A stretch of DNA of 64,000 bases from the NCBI RefSeq assembly GCF_900188325.1, contig NZ_FZPD01000005.1:124001-188000 (forward strand), given 5' to 3'. The position numbers and the translations under genes were made by a program. The notes beneath the pieces are model-generated. The model worked only from the letters and a program-made list of their open reading frames with translations, ran no database searches and was not told the origin of the DNA. How positions within the stretch are numbered: position 1 is the stretch's first letter; every line of letters starts with the position of its first letter. This document shows positions 42,724-51,921 of this stretch, in pieces. This DNA comes from Ekhidna lutea (GTDB lineage: Bacteria; Bacteroidota; Bacteroidia; Cytophagales; Cyclobacteriaceae).

Positions 42724-42754
42724 TTGGGCTGCAAACTTATTGCGATTAATTTTG
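42724..42754 (+). promoter_or_regulatory. Promoter of the ferredoxin gene
   Basis: TTG at 42724, 20 bases, TAATTTTG at 42747-42754: exact -7 consensus with acceptable spacing. Start of transcription is expected about 30 bases before the ATG at 42792. Confidence 0.55.
42732..42739 (-). promoter_or_regulatory. Putative -7 element of the acyl-CoA reductase gene
   Basis: TAAGTTTG on the minus strand, inside the spacer of the divergent ferredoxin promoter. No TTG element is visible at the usual distance. Confidence 0.4.
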
Positions 42755-42785
42755 TTCCCTCATTTAGAATACAACAAAAAGCTAA

Positions 42786-43136
<351 letters not shown>

Positions 43137-44039
43137 TTATCTCATTTTTTTACGCTTAATCAAGTAAGCCCCCAAGATTTTATCAAAGGAATCATTGGTG
43201 TTAACAGGTACAAAATCTACTTTCATCATTCCACATTTGATTTTCAGGTCTTGATAAAATTGAGCCATTTCTTTTCTGTAAAGATCCTTTACCTCATGTG
43301 GGTTGACTTTGATTGATTCTTTTGTTTCCATGTCAATAAACTTGTAAGGCCGATCTTCAAATTCAAATTTTAGTTCACTCGCATAGTCCGAGACATGGAA
43401 TAAAATCACTTCGTGTTTATTGTGTTTGAGGTGCTGGAGAGCACTCAATAAGTCTTCTTCATTTGAATTTTGAAACATGTCAGAAAAGATCACGACTAAT
43501 GATCTTTTATGTATTTTATCAGCTATTTCATGCAAGACAGAAGAAATGTTGGTCGAAGTGTCCGGTGTTGGTTGATTTTGTAATTCAGATAGTTGGGTTA
43601 AAATGGTGTTTAAATGAGCTTTAGTACTCCTAAGGTCAGTTTCATGCTCAATCTTGTCTGAAAAAACAGAAAGGCCAACCACATCTCGTTGCTTTGTCAG
43701 CAAATAGGAAAGGGCAGAGGCAGCAAACACCGAAAATTTCAATTTATCCTTCCCCGGCGCAGGATAATGCATAGAGGCAGAATTATCAATGAGTATTCGG
43801 CATCTCAGGTTTGTCTCTTCTTCGTACTGTTTGGTATAGAGTCTATCCGTTCTGGCAAATACCTTCCAGTCGATATGTCGGGTACTTTCTCCAAAATTGT
43901 ACAGTTTGTGCTCTGCAAATTCTACTGAGAATCCATGATAGGGTGATTTATGAAGTCCGGTGATAAATCCGTCGACTAGTTGCTTAGCAATTAAGCCGAG
44001 GTTATCATATTGGTTAATTTCTGAAATGTTTGTTGTCAT
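43137..44039 (-). CDS. DUF58 protein (von Willebrand A-like, MoxR-associated)
   Basis: A 300-residue cytoplasmic protein. HIDWKVFARTDRLYTKQYEEE (about 55-75) is the DUF58 signature, directly followed by a vWA-like fold starting at ILIDNSASM with Asp85 of a MIDAS metal site. In Bacteroidota DUF58 genes usually sit next to a MoxR ATPase and BatA/BatB-type genes; none of these is near here, so this is an isolated copy. Function of the family is thought to be in metal insertion or complex assembly. Convergent with the ferredoxin gene. Confidence 0.9.
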   Translation of the reverse strand: MTTNISEINQYDNLGLIAKQLVDGFITGLHKSPYHGFSVEFAEHKLYNFGESTRHIDWKVFARTDRLYTKQYEEETNLRCRILIDNSASMHYPAPGKDKLKFSVFAASALSYLLTKQRDVVGLSVFSDKIEHETDLRSTKAHLNTILTQLSELQNQPTPDTSTNISSVLHEIADKIHKRSLVVIFSDMFQNSNEEDLLSALQHLKHNKHEVILFHVSDYASELKFEFEDRPYKFIDMETKESIKVNPHEVKDLYRKEMAQFYQDLKIKCGMMKVDFVPVNTNDSFDKILGAYLIKRKKMR

Positions 44040-44151
44040 ATGTTGTTATTCAACGGGGATTCACCAGTTTGTTTTGCAGATAAAAAATATAAAGCACTAT
44101 ATTTAGCCCCGATTTTAGTTAAAACTAACACCTAACACAAATTTTAAGCAA

Positions 44152-44508
44152 GTGGAAGACAATAACGAAAAAGGAAGAGACGAGATCTATTCTGAGAGAG
44201 TAAAGGCGGGAAAGCGTACTTACTTTTTTGATGTGAAAGCGACACGGTCGAATGATTACTACCTAACTATTACGGAAAGCAAGAGAAAACCTAAAGATGA
44301 TGGTTTTTTCTATGAAAAGCACAAGATTTTCTTGTATAAAGAAGATTTTCATAAGTTTGTGAATGCACTAAATTCTACAGTAAACCACGTAAAGGATGAA
44401 TTGATGCCGGAAGTGGATTTTACACAGTTTGACAGAGAGAATGATGATGAACATGCCGTAGCGAATGCCGGAGTATCAGAATCTGATTCCGAACTAAAGT
44501 GGGATTGA
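44152..44508 (+). CDS. PUR-alpha-like nucleic-acid-binding protein (DUF3276)
   Basis: A 118-residue protein starting at a GTG (44152; the codons before it are non-coding). IYSERVKAGKRTYFFDVKATRSNDYYLTITESKR contains the strand-strand-strand PUR repeat core, with conserved aromatic and basic residues; the C-terminal 25 residues are acidic and probably disordered. Relatives in Borrelia (BpuR) and Bacteroidota bind single-stranded DNA or RNA and act as regulators. The GTG start and its own terminator mark a single-gene unit before ychF. (Motif quoted in parts: IYSERVKAGKRTYFF and YYLTITESKR.). Confidence 0.88.
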   Translation: MEDNNEKGRDEIYSERVKAGKRTYFFDVKATRSNDYYLTITESKRKPKDDGFFYEKHKIFLYKEDFHKFVNALNSTVNHVKDELMPEVDFTQFDRENDDEHAVANAGVSESDSELKWD

Positions 44509-44537
44509 CAAGATAACTTTTTTAAGTATGAAGAGAG

Positions 44538-44570
44538 AGGCTTCCTGATTAATTTCGGGAGGCTTTTTTA
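44538..44570 (+). terminator. Intrinsic terminator of the DUF3276 gene
   Basis: GCTTCCTG (44540-44547) pairs with CGGGAGGC (44556-44563), two wobbles, followed by T6. Confidence 0.78.
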
Positions 44571-44584
44571 TTTTATAAATAAAC

Positions 44585-44592
44585 TAGTTTTG
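44585..44592 (+). promoter_or_regulatory. Putative -7 element of ychF with a leader hairpin
   Basis: TAGTTTTG matches the -7 consensus. Just after it, AAAGAGT (44600-44606) and ACTCTTT (44610-44616) can form a small hairpin in the leader. No -33 element is clear. Confidence 0.35.
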
Positions 44593-44637
44593 CGCCCCGA
44601 AAGAGTTTCACTCTTTAGATAGGCTAGAATAAATTAT

Positions 44638-45735
44638 ATGGGACTACAATGCGGTATTGTTGGATTACCTAATGTTGGTAAATCCACTCTTTTCAATGCG
44701 CTTTCCAACGCTAAAGCGGAGGCGGCTAATTTTCCTTTCTGTACAATCGAACCAAACGTCGGAGTGATTACCGTTCCGGATGAGCGGCTTCAGATTCTTT
44801 CAGATTTGGTAAACCCCAAAAAGGTATTACCGACCGTGATGGAGTTTGTTGACATTGCCGGGCTGGTGAAGGGTGCAAGTAAAGGAGAAGGACTTGGAAA
44901 TCAATTTCTGGCCAATATTCGGGAAGTAGATGCCATTATTCATGTCGTTAGATGCTTTGATAACGATAACATTGTTCATGTATCCGGAAAAGTAGACCCT
45001 ATCGAAGATAAGGAGGTTATTGACACAGAACTTCAATTGAGAGACCTTGAATCTGTAGATAAGCGAATCGAACGAGTACAGAAAATTGCTAAATCGGGTG
45101 ATAAAGATGCTAAAGCAGAGTATGAAGTTCTTGTGAAATTCAAATCACATCTTGAAAGTGGGCAGAATGCTCGTTCACTTGAGATAGATAAAGAGCAAAG
45201 AGCGTGGATAAAACCACTTCAGTTGCTTACTGGTAAGCCCATTATTTATGTTGCGAACGTAGACGAAGAATCTATTAACACTGGCAATGAATGGAGTAAA
45301 AAGCTGGAAGAGAACATCAAACATGAAGACGCACAGCTGATTTTAGTATCTGCCGGATTGGAAGAACAAATTGCGGAATTCGATGATCCGGAAGAGAAGC
45401 AAATGTTTTTGGAAGAGTACGGACTGAAGGAATCTGGACTTAACCGTCTGATTAAGACTTCCTATTCATTATTGGATCTCATCACTTACTTCACAGCAGG
45501 TGAAACTGAAGTTCGAGCCTGGACGATCAAAAAAGGATGGAAAGCTCCACAAGCTGCTGGTGTGATTCACACTGATTTTGAAAAAGGATTTATCAAAGCG
45601 GAAGTGATTAAAATCCCAGACTACCAGCAATATAAATCAGAAGCAGGCTGTAGAGAAGCTGGAAAATTAGCTATCGAAGGGAAAGAATATGTAGTAAAAG
45701 ATGGAGATGTGATGCACTTTAGATTCAATGTGTAA
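44638..45735 (+). CDS. ychF: Redox-regulated ATPase YchF (Obg/OLA1 family)
   Basis: Ribosome-associated P-loop protein that prefers ATP; 365 residues, full length. Walker [10 protein letters not shown] (residues 9-17), switch region [11 protein letters not shown]3 [20 protein letters not shown], and the altered NKxD region (here YVANVDEE) that accounts for the loss of GTP specificity. The C-terminal TGS domain ([30 protein letters not shown]) is complete. Starts at the ATG at 44638. Monocistronic; followed by a family C repeat pair. Confidence 0.96.
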   Translation: MGLQCGIVGLPNVGKSTLFNALSNAKAEAANFPFCTIEPNVGVITVPDERLQILSDLVNPKKVLPTVMEFVDIAGLVKGASKGEGLGNQFLANIREVDAIIHVVRCFDNDNIVHVSGKVDPIEDKEVIDTELQLRDLESVDKRIERVQKIAKSGDKDAKAEYEVLVKFKSHLESGQNARSLEIDKEQRAWIKPLQLLTGKPIIYVANVDEESINTGNEWSKKLEENIKHEDAQLILVSAGLEEQIAEFDDPEEKQMFLEEYGLKESGLNRLIKTSYSLLDLITYFTAGETEVRAWTIKKGWKAPQAAGVIHTDFEKGFIKAEVIKIPDYQQYKSEAGCREAGKLAIEGKEYVVKDGDVMHFRFNV

Positions 45736-45810
45736 TTATGGTGTAAGTTCGTAATAAGAACCTCCAATAGATTCAAGAAGTAGACATTTGATATAAAACG
45801 ATGAACTAAT

Positions 45811-45900
45811 TCCTCCCTTGAGTGAGGCTAGGAGGGTGTATTTTGATATTATTTGACTTTGATAGAATGAAAACACCCCTGTCGTCCCCTCAAGGGGACA
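45811..45900. repeat. Family C inverted pair
   Basis: Left half TCCTCCCTTGAGTGAGG through GGAGGGTGT (45811-45839) and right half ACACCCCTGTCGTCCCCTCA through GGGGACA (45873-45900), facing each other in the 194-base gap between the convergent ychF and plug genes. Confidence 0.68.
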
Positions 45901-45929
45901 TTAAGCCAGCTAGCTTAACTCACGTTAAT

Positions 45930-47222
45930 TTAGCGCTCAATTGATCTGAAGCGTTTGTACCCGATTAGCTCATCATTGATATTGCCGGGTTTTCGATAGT
46001 ATACCAATATTTCATATTCATTTTCTGCCTGAAAATGGCTTCCTTCAAAATGGTAAGGAGGTAGTTCATCACTTTTGGCGTAGTACAGGTACTCATAGTA
46101 TCCTTGCTTAAGCGAAAGTGAAGTTTCATAACGACCCAATCCATTTTGGTTGGTGTAGCGCATACGATTTATATCTGTTATCCTCCAGTTGTTGAATTGC
46201 CCGATAACATATACCTCACCATTGATTGGTTCGGATTTTAATGCAAAAGTGACATTTGCATAATCTGCATTGAGTTGTCCCTCTCCCGGATCATTATTTT
46301 GGATGATGAAGTTACCGTTGATATCCTGAAAATTCTGTGTATAGGTAATGTTACCACGTGTACCATCCAACTTCAAAGGAGCATATATTTTACTCCCGGT
46401 ATTGGTGATTCGTCCTACATTTCGGCCAGCTACATTTAGGGTTCTTAAATCAGCGAAGCGAAATTCGTTCCACCCATTAAAGTTCGTCTTTAGGTCAAGA
46501 TGTCTAAACTCCATATAGCCTTCATTGGCACGAATTAAAGTAGGTTGTACATCTGTAATGGCTGTGCTCCAATTGTGATTCTGGAGTAAGACCGTGCCGA
46601 TATCCTGGGTAGGGGAATTTACCATAAGGTTACCATAGTTCACACTGTATTCTATTTGATGATTTTCGTCTCGTTCGGCAATAGTGGTACTGACTCTTAC
46701 GGTATGATCGATGGAAACAGCTCCATCCACAACCATGAATCTTCTTGTGAAGATCAAGTCGTCTGGGTTTGCCCGTCTATGCACTGCGAGAATATAATTG
46801 CCTGAAAGTGTGGGTTTAGGAACGCTAAATCGATAATTGATATATGGTTGAACCGTGTTGACTGAATAATCAAAATCTGTAATTCTATAATTATTGATCT
46901 GGGAAAGAAACTCCATGTCTCTTAACCCGGATCTTGTCCAATCTTTATTGCAGTGATAAATATTAGCGCTTAGATTTTCGAATTCATCTGTCAATAGGTC
47001 AAAGGTCAGTATTAATTGTTCCTCTTGTCTTAGACTAATAACTGGATTTTCGAGCTCTTTTAGTTGACCATTTTCAGTGGGGTATAATTTAGAGAATCCC
47101 ACTATGTCTTCATATTCATAATTATCGAAAATTATTTTTTTATTTATCGATGATTGTTGGGGTACGACCGGTTCACATTGTACTAATAGAAAGCAAATTG
47201 TAATTATCGCCAGGTTCTTCAT
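45930..47222 (-). CDS. T9SS plug protein (DUF5103)
   Basis: Exported 430-residue protein; in this family it closes the periplasmic side of the SprA/Sov translocon of the type IX secretion system. I take the ATG at 47222 (MKNLAIITICFLLVQC, possible lipobox with Cys16). The longer frame to 47348 adds 42 residues overlapping the ECF sigma gene. The N-terminal plug domain shows YHCNKDWTRSGLRDMEFLS, YRITDFDYSVNT and YILAVHRRANPDDLIFTRRF in order, and the C-terminal domain has QFNNWRITDINRM and a KQGYYEYLYY strand. These are typical DUF5103 motifs. Starts 79 bases from the divergent sigma gene. Confidence 0.85.
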   Translation of the reverse strand: MKNLAIITICFLLVQCEPVVPQQSSINKKIIFDNYEYEDIVGFSKLYPTENGQLKELENPVISLRQEEQLILTFDLLTDEFENLSANIYHCNKDWTRSGLRDMEFLSQINNYRITDFDYSVNTVQPYINYRFSVPKPTLSGNYILAVHRRANPDDLIFTRRFMVVDGAVSIDHTVRVSTTIAERDENHQIEYSVNYGNLMVNSPTQDIGTVLLQNHNWSTAITDVQPTLIRANEGYMEFRHLDLKTNFNGWNEFRFADLRTLNVAGRNVGRITNTGSKIYAPLKLDGTRGNITYTQNFQDINGNFIIQNNDPGEGQLNADYANVTFALKSEPINGEVYVIGQFNNWRITDINRMRYTNQNGLGRYETSLSLKQGYYEYLYYAKSDELPPYHFEGSHFQAENEYEILVYYRKPGNINDELIGYKRFRSIER

Positions 47223-47301
47223 ATCTTTAGAGGTACGAAAGACCAAATTAGAGATTGCAACTATAATATTCAGCATAGGGTCTATTAAAATGCCAACATA
47301 G

Positions 47302-47859
47302 ATGTCGGTTACTGAAGAAAAATTGATAAAAGGATGCCAGAAAGGCAAACGAGAATATCAGCAAGCCTTGTATGACAAGTATTGCGATGGGATGTTTCTT
47401 GTAGCATTAAGGTACTCTAAAGCACAACAGGAAGCAGAAGATATATTACAGGAAGCTTTCATCAAGGTGTTTAAAAACATCAAAAACTTCAGAAAAGACT
47501 CTTCGCTGGCGTACTGGATAAAGCGAATTGTTGTAAATACGGCACTTAATCATCAGCGCAGCAAACTTTATCTCTACCCGATGGTAGATGTAAATGATCT
47601 GGATGATTGGAGTACAAAAGAGTCGGTAATCTCTGGTATGGGTTATGAGGAACTATTACAACTAATCAGAGAACTCCCAACAGGCTGTCAGGTCATTTTC
47701 AACTTGTTCGCAATTGAAGGGTATAAGCATCACGAAATAGCTGAGAAGCTGCAGATAAGCGAAGGAACTTCGAAATCACAGTATTCACGAGCTAAATCAT
47801 TGCTTGTAGAAAAGGTAACGCAGAGAGATAAGTTAAGATATGGGTCCGGAGAGCTTTGA
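47302..47859 (+). CDS. ECF RNA polymerase sigma factor
   Basis: A 185-residue sigma-70 family ECF factor. Region 2 includes DILQEAFIKVFKNIKNF and AYWIKRIVVNTALNHQR (-10 recognition and melting); region 4 includes LPTGCQVIFNLFAIEGYKHH followed by EIAEKLQISEGTSKSQYSRA (helix-turn-helix). The ATG at 47302 gives a normal length. It overlaps by 20 bases the next gene, which encodes its probable anti-sigma factor. The gene diverges from the T9SS plug gene; ECF sigma SigP works with PorX in Porphyromonas gingivalis, but whether this one does is not known. Confidence 0.93.
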   Translation: MSVTEEKLIKGCQKGKREYQQALYDKYCDGMFLVALRYSKAQQEAEDILQEAFIKVFKNIKNFRKDSSLAYWIKRIVVNTALNHQRSKLYLYPMVDVNDLDDWSTKESVISGMGYEELLQLIRELPTGCQVIFNLFAIEGYKHHEIAEKLQISEGTSKSQYSRAKSLLVEKVTQRDKLRYGSGEL

Positions 47860-49129
47860 AAATAACATCCAGAAGAAGTTTGAGAATCAAACAACAAAAG
47901 CACCGGTTGGTACATGGGCAAATATTGAAAGTAGCCTAAATGCACAATTGGTAGCTACCTATGCTTCCCAGCATAGTATGTATAAATGGCTTTCGGTAGC
48001 AGCTGTTTTTATTGCAGTATTAATGACTGGAGCCTTACTGTATCCATCAAACAGTGAGACTCAGCAAGCAAATAATGAGGGGGTTTACAATGCTCTGCTT
48101 TCCAGTGATTTTGATTATAACAGTTATTATAGTCACAGCAATTCTGGTATATCGGCAGGTGATTTATCTTTTACTGGTATTGCTCCTTTGGATAATGTCC
48201 AAGATGATGCTGAAGATTCCTCCGGTGAAATGATTATAAATACAAGGTCAGAAGTATTTTTTGTAAACTCACGTCGACCATCGTTAGAAGCAGAAAACAC
48301 AACTCCTGAAATCCATCGTTATTATTTGGTCGGAAATTTCTCTCGTTCACGAAAGGCTCAATCTGATGATCAAAAAGTTTGGGCGGGATTAGAAGCAGGT
48401 GCTGGCACCTTCAATGCAGATTTTGCAGGTTCAGGAGCCCTGGCAAGCTCGCTAAACCCTTCAGGGTTAGCATCGGCAATTGGCTCTGGTAGCTTTGTTA
48501 ACCCTACCACAAGCATCGATCAAAAAATGAGTGAGGGAGTGGCTACAACATTAGGAGTGGGCTTTGGCATGCAATTGAGCGATAAATGGACGTTGGAAAG
48601 TGGGGTAGCTTATACAAGCATGGATAATAGAGGGTCTGCGTCCATTAACGTATTAGATGTTTATACCATTGATAATAATGACTTCATTAATGATAATACA
48701 GGTATAGAGGATGGGTCAGTTGTTGGTGCCAATGCAAGAGAAGCAACTATAGAGGTAGAAAAAATTTATGATCACAAGGTTAAAATCAGGAACAGTGTAC
48801 AGTTTGCATCAATTCCATTGAAAGCAGGCTATTTTGTGTTGGATAGGAAATTCAGCCTGAGAGTGAATGCAGGATTGTCGGCCAACTACCTTGTAGAATC
48901 AAAGCTATCAGATCCTTCCAAGCAGATTTTAAATGGAAATAAGCTCAACTTATACAATGAATGGTCATTTGATGGAATTGGGGGGCTGGAATTAGGCTAC
49001 TCGATTTTTAATAACGTTGATTTGACTTTAGAACCAAATTATCGACACTCAATAACACCTATTAGCAATTCTGTTAATTCTCCTTCCAGATTTGTCGTTC
49101 AGACAGGGTTTAGGTACACCTTAAACTAG
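47840..49129 (+). CDS. Anti-sigma-like membrane protein with C-terminal outer-membrane-type barrel domain
   Basis: A 429-residue protein. Residues 1-47 are a cytoplasmic helical part (FENNIQKKFENQTTKAPVGTW), then one membrane helix at about 48-68 (WLSVAAVFIAVLMTGALLY), a Ser/Asn-rich periplasmic linker, and from about 180 a beta-barrel-like domain ending RFVVQTGFRYTLN, like OMP_b-brl_2. This sigma/anti-sigma-barrel gene order is common in Bacteroidota. The start ATG lies 20 bases inside the sigma gene, so the two are translationally coupled. The mixed inner-helix and barrel structure raises the question of where the barrel sits. Confidence 0.8.
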   Translation: MGPESFENNIQKKFENQTTKAPVGTWANIESSLNAQLVATYASQHSMYKWLSVAAVFIAVLMTGALLYPSNSETQQANNEGVYNALLSSDFDYNSYYSHSNSGISAGDLSFTGIAPLDNVQDDAEDSSGEMIINTRSEVFFVNSRRPSLEAENTTPEIHRYYLVGNFSRSRKAQSDDQKVWAGLEAGAGTFNADFAGSGALASSLNPSGLASAIGSGSFVNPTTSIDQKMSEGVATTLGVGFGMQLSDKWTLESGVAYTSMDNRGSASINVLDVYTIDNNDFINDNTGIEDGSVVGANAREATIEVEKIYDHKVKIRNSVQFASIPLKAGYFVLDRKFSLRVNAGLSANYLVESKLSDPSKQILNGNKLNLYNEWSFDGIGGLELGYSIFNNVDLTLEPNYRHSITPISNSVNSPSRFVVQTGFRYTLN

Positions 49130-49257
49130 CCTTCCATCATCAATATGGACAGTTTCACATAAAAGATGTAACCTCTCGTCAAATAGACAGTATTCCTTTG
49201 TAGATGCAACGTTAGGACTATCGTTGGGTCTTTTACTCGTCAACTAACTCAAAAACC

Positions 49258-51879
49258 ATGCACTCCAGAGGACTGATATATGTCGTATTGTCAATCTTAT
49301 GCTTTTACGGCTACTCACAGTCAGAATTACCTGAAAAAAAATCTTACACCACAGCTTGGGCGCAAACGGAAATTGTCCTTGATGGAAAATTGGATGATGA
49401 TGCATGGAATCAGGTTGAGTGGGGAGGTGACTTTATTGGTCACAGGCCGGAATACAATGTAGAGCCTCATCAGGAAACACAGTTTAAGATTCTATATGAT
49501 GCAAAGTTCTTATATGTAGGAATAAGAGCGCATGATACTGAGCCAGAAAAAATCGTTAAGCGGATGTCCAGAAGAGATGGATTTGACGGTGACTTTGTGG
49601 AGATCAACATCGATAGTTATAATGATAAACGAACAGCATTCTCCTTCACCGCATCCGTTTCAGGAGTTAAGGGTGATGAATATGTTTCCAATAATGGTGA
49701 TGATTGGGACTCAACATGGGATCCAATCTGGTACCTACGCACAAGCGTAGATGATAAAGGGTGGATTGCTGAGTTTAAAATACCACTTTCGCAGCTGAGA
49801 TTTGCAAATCAGGAGGAGCATACCTGGGGGATTCAATTTACAAGAAGAATCTTTAGAGAGGAAGAGCGATCTACCTGGCAGCCCATTGACCCTAATGCAC
49901 CGGGATGGGTACATCTTTTTGGAGAACTGAAAGGAATAAAAGGGATTAAACCTCAAAAACAACTTGAGATACAGCCTTATGTGCTGACATCTTATGAAAA
50001 ATATCCAAGAGAGAAAGAGAATCCATTTAGGGACACAGGAAAAGAATATATGGGCAATGTGGGACTGGATGCTAAAGTGGGTATCACCTCTGATATCACA
50101 CTGGATTTGACCTTTAACCCGGACTTTGGACAGGTAGATGCTGATCCTTCAACTGTAAACCTATCTGCATTCCAATTGTTCTTTCAGGAAAGACGACCAT
50201 TCTTTTTGGAGGGGAGCAATCTTTTGTCATTTCGTACAAGCGGCGGTCCAAACAACCTTTTTTACTCAAGGAGAGTAGGGGGACGTCCTCATGGCTACCC
50301 AGATAATGTTGAGCACATTGACTACCCTGATAACACGCGAATCATCGGTGCGGCTAAGGTTACCGGAAAAAATGCAAAGGGTTTTTCATGGGGCATTCTT
50401 GAGTCAGTAACCAATAGAGAAAAGGCTGATGTGATTTATGAAGGTGGAGGCAAAGGCGAAGAAATAGTAGAGCCATTCACCAATTTCCTTGTAGGAAGAG
50501 TTCAGCAGGACATTGATGGTGGAAAGACAGTAATTGGAGCACTCGCCACAAATGTCAAACGATTTGATAATCGTGGAAACGGACTAGAATATCTGCATGA
50601 CAATGCGACAAGTGCAGGAGTAGATGTGAACCACAATTTTAAGGATCGGGAGTATGGAATGGAGTTTAAAGCGATGTTTAGCAAAGTAGAAGGAACTCAG
50701 GGAGCTATCTACAGGACTCAGACATCCTCTCAACGTTTCTTCCAACGACCGGATAATAATCACAAAGAGGTAGACACCACTCGAACAAGTTTGGTAGGAT
50801 CAGCTGCAACACTCTCTTTTGGTAAGCAAAATGGAAATTGGAGATGGAGAATTGGGTCGAACTTTAAATCGCCTGAGCTTGTGTTAAATGATGCCGGATT
50901 CCTCCGTCAAACGGATGATATCAATAATTGGCTTTGGACGCAATACAGAATCAACAAGGTTACCAATTTATTCAGATGGCAGAATTACAATATTTATGCT
51001 GAGCACAACAACGACTTTGGAGGGGCTATAACAGGTAGAGGTATGAACTTCAATATGAATTGGGAGTTCAATAATTACTGGGGTTTTGGACAAGGAGTTT
51101 GGGTAGGTGGTACCCGATTTTCTAATGCAGATCTTAGGGGAGGCCCATCCATTAGGTATCCCGGCAATGTAAATTACTGGTATAGGTTGAGTTCGAATAG
51201 TAGAAAAAAAATCACTGTATCATTCAACAATTGGTTCAACTGGGGTGATAAAGACTTCACAAAAAGCTCTGGTATCTCAGTTAATATTAATGCACGCCCG
51301 ACGGATGCTATGGAATTATCAATTTCTCCAAATATCAACTGGAATAGAGATAATCTCCAATACATTGCCCAGAGGGATTTCAACAATGATACCAGATACA
51401 TATTGGGTAAAGTGGTTCAGGAAACATACAGTATGTCCATCCGTGCAAACTATAACATCACCCCTAATCTGACTTTAGAATATTGGGGCCAACCATTTCT
51501 TGCCAAGGGTGAATACAGCGAATTTAAGCGTGTAGATCAGCCCAGTTCAGAAGCCTACGATCGCAGGTTTACCATGTATGAAAATGCTGAAATTATGTTT
51601 GATAAAGAAAACCAGGAATATCAGGTTTTCGAGACAGGAGGTGAGGTTCCGGATTACACTTTTAGTAATCCAAACTTTAACATGGTTCAATTTCGATCAA
51701 ATTTTGTGATGCGATGGGAATACATTCCAGGCTCCACGTTGTTTGCAGTCTGGTCAAGCAATGGCTCGTACTTTGATCAGTCTCAGGGTAATAGCTTTAG
51801 AGACCTAAGTAATCAACTGACCGATTTATCAGGAAGCAATACTTTCCTTATCAAATACACCTACCGATTTATTTTGTAA
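49258..51879 (+). CDS. DUF5916 outer-membrane protein with CBM9-like N-terminal domain
   Basis: An 873-residue exported protein. Signal peptide about 1-20 (ending GYSQ). Residues about 35-225 are a CBM9-like sugar-binding fold (VLDGKLDDDAWNQVEWGGDF, LYVGIRAHDTEPEKI, WIAEFKIPLSQLRF). Then follows the DUF5916 barrel beginning TLDLTFNPDFGQVDADPSTV and QERRPFFLEGSNLL; the barrel ends NTFLIKYTYRFIL. In known members the two parts form a ligand-binding outer-membrane protein; the ligand is not known here. It follows the sigma/anti-sigma pair by 128 bases, without a visible TAnnTTTG promoter. Confidence 0.88.
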   Translation: MHSRGLIYVVLSILCFYGYSQSELPEKKSYTTAWAQTEIVLDGKLDDDAWNQVEWGGDFIGHRPEYNVEPHQETQFKILYDAKFLYVGIRAHDTEPEKIVKRMSRRDGFDGDFVEINIDSYNDKRTAFSFTASVSGVKGDEYVSNNGDDWDSTWDPIWYLRTSVDDKGWIAEFKIPLSQLRFANQEEHTWGIQFTRRIFREEERSTWQPIDPNAPGWVHLFGELKGIKGIKPQKQLEIQPYVLTSYEKYPREKENPFRDTGKEYMGNVGLDAKVGITSDITLDLTFNPDFGQVDADPSTVNLSAFQLFFQERRPFFLEGSNLLSFRTSGGPNNLFYSRRVGGRPHGYPDNVEHIDYPDNTRIIGAAKVTGKNAKGFSWGILESVTNREKADVIYEGGGKGEEIVEPFTNFLVGRVQQDIDGGKTVIGALATNVKRFDNRGNGLEYLHDNATSAGVDVNHNFKDREYGMEFKAMFSKVEGTQGAIYRTQTSSQRFFQRPDNNHKEVDTTRTSLVGSAATLSFGKQNGNWRWRIGSNFKSPELVLNDAGFLRQTDDINNWLWTQYRINKVTNLFRWQNYNIYAEHNNDFGGAITGRGMNFNMNWEFNNYWGFGQGVWVGGTRFSNADLRGGPSIRYPGNVNYWYRLSSNSRKKITVSFNNWFNWGDKDFTKSSGISVNINARPTDAMELSISPNINWNRDNLQYIAQRDFNNDTRYILGKVVQETYSMSIRANYNITPNLTLEYWGQPFLAKGEYSEFKRVDQPSSEAYDRRFTMYENAEIMFDKENQEYQVFETGGEVPDYTFSNPNFNMVQFRSNFVMRWEYIPGSTLFAVWSSNGSYFDQSQGNSFRDLSNQLTDLSGSNTFLIKYTYRFIL

Positions 51880-51900
51880 CCATTCTTCCTGCTAACTTTG
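51873..51900 (+). promoter_or_regulatory. Promoter of the carboxy(nor)spermidine operon
   Basis: TTTTG at 51872-51876, 16 bases, TAACTTTG at 51893-51900. The -7 element is exact; spacing is one base shorter than usual. It overlaps the end of the DUF5916 gene. Confidence 0.48.
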
Positions 51901-51921
51901 GGCAAACCTTAAATAAACCAT

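Noticed and set aside
47223-47348. 42-codon upstream extension of the T9SS plug gene
   Set aside because: Overlaps the ECF sigma gene and precedes a good export signal at 47222.
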